From Streptomyces niveus (GTDB lineage Bacteria > Actinomycetota > Actinomycetes > Streptomycetales > Streptomycetaceae), in assembly GCF_001723055.1 (NCBI RefSeq), contig NZ_MDCR01000229.1, positions 1 to 39,999 of the forward strand: a stretch of 39,999 bases of DNA, read 5' to 3'. Both the position numbers and the translations under genes were made by a program. The notes beneath the pieces are model-generated. The model had not been told where the DNA came from. It saw nothing but the letters and a program-made list of their open reading frames with translations, and ran no database searches. Positions within the stretch are counted from its first letter, which is position 1, and each line of letters opens with the position of its first letter. Shown one piece after another: positions 39,121 through 39,999 of the stretch.

Positions 39121-39807
39121 GTGACAAAAGTGCTGGTGGTGGACGACGACTTCATGGTCGCGAAGCTGCACGGCCGCTATGTGTCCGCGATGGACGGGTT
39201 TGAGGTCGTCGGCGCGGCGCACAGCGGTGCCGAAGCGCTGCGCGCTGCCGAGCGGTCGCGGCCTGACCTGGTGCTTCTCGACATCTATCTGCCCGACATG
39301 GACGGCATTGCCGTGCTGCGCGAGCTGCGGGCGGCGGAGGAGCGTGACACGACCCGTACGAGCGTGGACGCCCTGTTCATCACGGCGGCGCGGGACGCGG
39401 GTGTCATCCGCTCGGCGCTGCGGGCGGGGGCGCTGCACTATCTGATCAAGCCGTTCAGTCAGTCGGCGCTCCAGGAGCAGCTGCGGCACGTGGCGTCGCT
39501 GCGGACCAGGCTCGACCGGCTGGGCGAGGCGCGCCAGGAGGACGTCGACCAGATCTTCGGTACGCGCCCGCCGGGCTCACGCGAACTTCCCAAGGGTCTG
39601 GCTGCGCACACGGCTGAGCTGGTCGAACGGACGCTGCGGCGGCACGCTGGGGGTCTGTCGGCGACGGAGTGCGCGGACGAGGGGGAGCTGTCGCGGGTGA
39701 GCGCCCGGCGCTATCTGGAGTACTTCGCCGACACGGGCCGTGCGGAGGTCACGCTCCGGTACGGGGGCACGGGCCGCCCGGAGCGCCGCTACCGGTGGGT
39801 CGGCTGA
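39121..39807 (+). CDS. CitB/DcuR family response regulator
   Basis: 228 residues from a leaderless-type GTG. The receiver domain (about 1-115) has the acidic pocket at Asp8-Asp10, phosphoacceptor Asp54 (LLDIYLPDMDG), Thr88 and Lys110. The C-terminal output domain is the CitB-type HTH (about 150-225, with ELVERTLRRHAGGLSATECADEGELSRVSARRYLEYFADTGRAEVTLRYGGTGRPERRY). CitB/DpiA/DcuR regulators pair with membrane sensors of citrate or C4-dicarboxylates. It is divergent from tctCBA, its probable target. No histidine kinase gene is adjacent in the window; the next gene encodes a secreted protein. Confidence 0.94.
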   Translation: MTKVLVVDDDFMVAKLHGRYVSAMDGFEVVGAAHSGAEALRAAERSRPDLVLLDIYLPDMDGIAVLRELRAAEERDTTRTSVDALFITAARDAGVIRSALRAGALHYLIKPFSQSALQEQLRHVASLRTRLDRLGEARQEDVDQIFGTRPPGSRELPKGLAAHTAELVERTLRRHAGGLSATECADEGELSRVSARRYLEYFADTGRAEVTLRYGGTGRPERRYRWVG

Positions 39808-39916
39808 CCCGCCGCGCCCCTACCAAGGTCACCGCCCCGTAGACCTTCGGCCGACGTCCCGGTGTCCGCGCGCTCGGCACAGTGGTGCGCACACACACGG
39901 AACACGGGGAGGCACG

Positions 39917-39999
39917 GTGCGGGGCAACGGGATCAGCCGGGCGCGGTTTCTGGGCGGGGCGGCGGCCGTCGGGGTCGCGGGAGTGACGGGGTCGTTCGC
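39917..39999 (+). CDS. Start of a secreted protein, incomplete at the window edge
   Basis: A GTG preceded by GGGGAGG opens 27 codons that run off the window. The visible residues form an export signal, with a basic start, SRARFLGGAAAVGVAGVTG. It resembles a Tat signal (RRxFL), but the second arginine is replaced by Ala followed by Arg (R-A-R), so Tat export is uncertain. The mature protein is outside the window and cannot be named. Confidence 0.6.
   Translation, partial: MRGNGISRARFLGGAAAVGVAGVTGSF

Noticed and set aside
1..39999. CRISPR arrays, tRNA or rRNA genes, insertion sequences, prophage
   Set aside because: Reading both strands I found no regularly spaced repeats, no transposase or integrase frames and no tRNA-like cloverleaf with CCA end.

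Overview
The window is a very GC-rich actinobacterial chromosome segment. Short intergenic regions, GTG and TTG starts, many TetR/GntR/MarR regulators and 4-bp start/stop overlaps all point to Streptomyces. It looks like ordinary chromosomal arm or core sequence: I see no rRNA or tRNA gene, no CRISPR array, no insertion sequence and no prophage. About 40 genes are called.

Layout. 1-4800: an SDR dehydrogenase with a downstream TetR regulator, a divergent secreted NamZ-type (DUF1343) muramidase-like protein, a zinc-ribbon protein of unknown function, SoxR, and a MaoC-type hydratase. 4800-8040: two divergent TetR regulators, an ArsR-type regulator and an EamA-type exporter behind a symmetric operator. 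8040-15020: an alcohol dehydrogenase/aldehyde dehydrogenase operon, a solo MsiK-like ABC ATPase, and a CitMHS citrate transporter coupled to an MFS protein. 15150-20520: a molybdopterin oxidoreductase, a TetR regulator, homogentisate dioxygenase (hmgA) and a GntR/UTRA regulator. 20600-24420: a stand-alone protein resembling the specificity domain of type ISP restriction enzymes, then a TetR regulator divergent from a DrrAB-like exporter. 24635-26000: a small 84-residue protein and a secreted SGNH lipase. 26500-29220: a three-gene surface-glycan operon (two GT2 glycosyltransferases and a polysaccharide deacetylase). 29300-35780: an AAA ATPase, a MarR/DrrAB-like operon, a YtrA-like GntR regulator, a double-GNAT protein, a DUF402 protein and a methyltransferase-NUDIX fusion. 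35920-39999: the tripartite tricarboxylate transporter tctCBA, a divergent CitB-type response regulator, and the start of a secreted protein.

How the parts may work together. The strongest regulatory signal is a near-identical 17-bp element, TCGCGTTAA(C/G)AAG(A/C)TGT. It lies upstream of both citM (15091-15107) and tctCBA (39046-39062), in the same orientation, and next to the CitB-like regulator gene. Corynebacterium uses CitAB to control both transporter types, so the window probably holds a citrate regulon split over 24 kb. Other local circuits can be read directly. An AAGCGCTT site lies at both the MaoC gene and a TetR gene. A 13-mer, CATACCGACCGGT, is shared by the SDR/NamZ promoter region and the molybdoenzyme promoter region. 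A dyad covers the hmgA -10 region, and two operator copies lie about four helical turns apart at the DrrAB-like promoter. Several regulator genes appear leaderless, with a TANNNT box 6-8 nt before the start codon.
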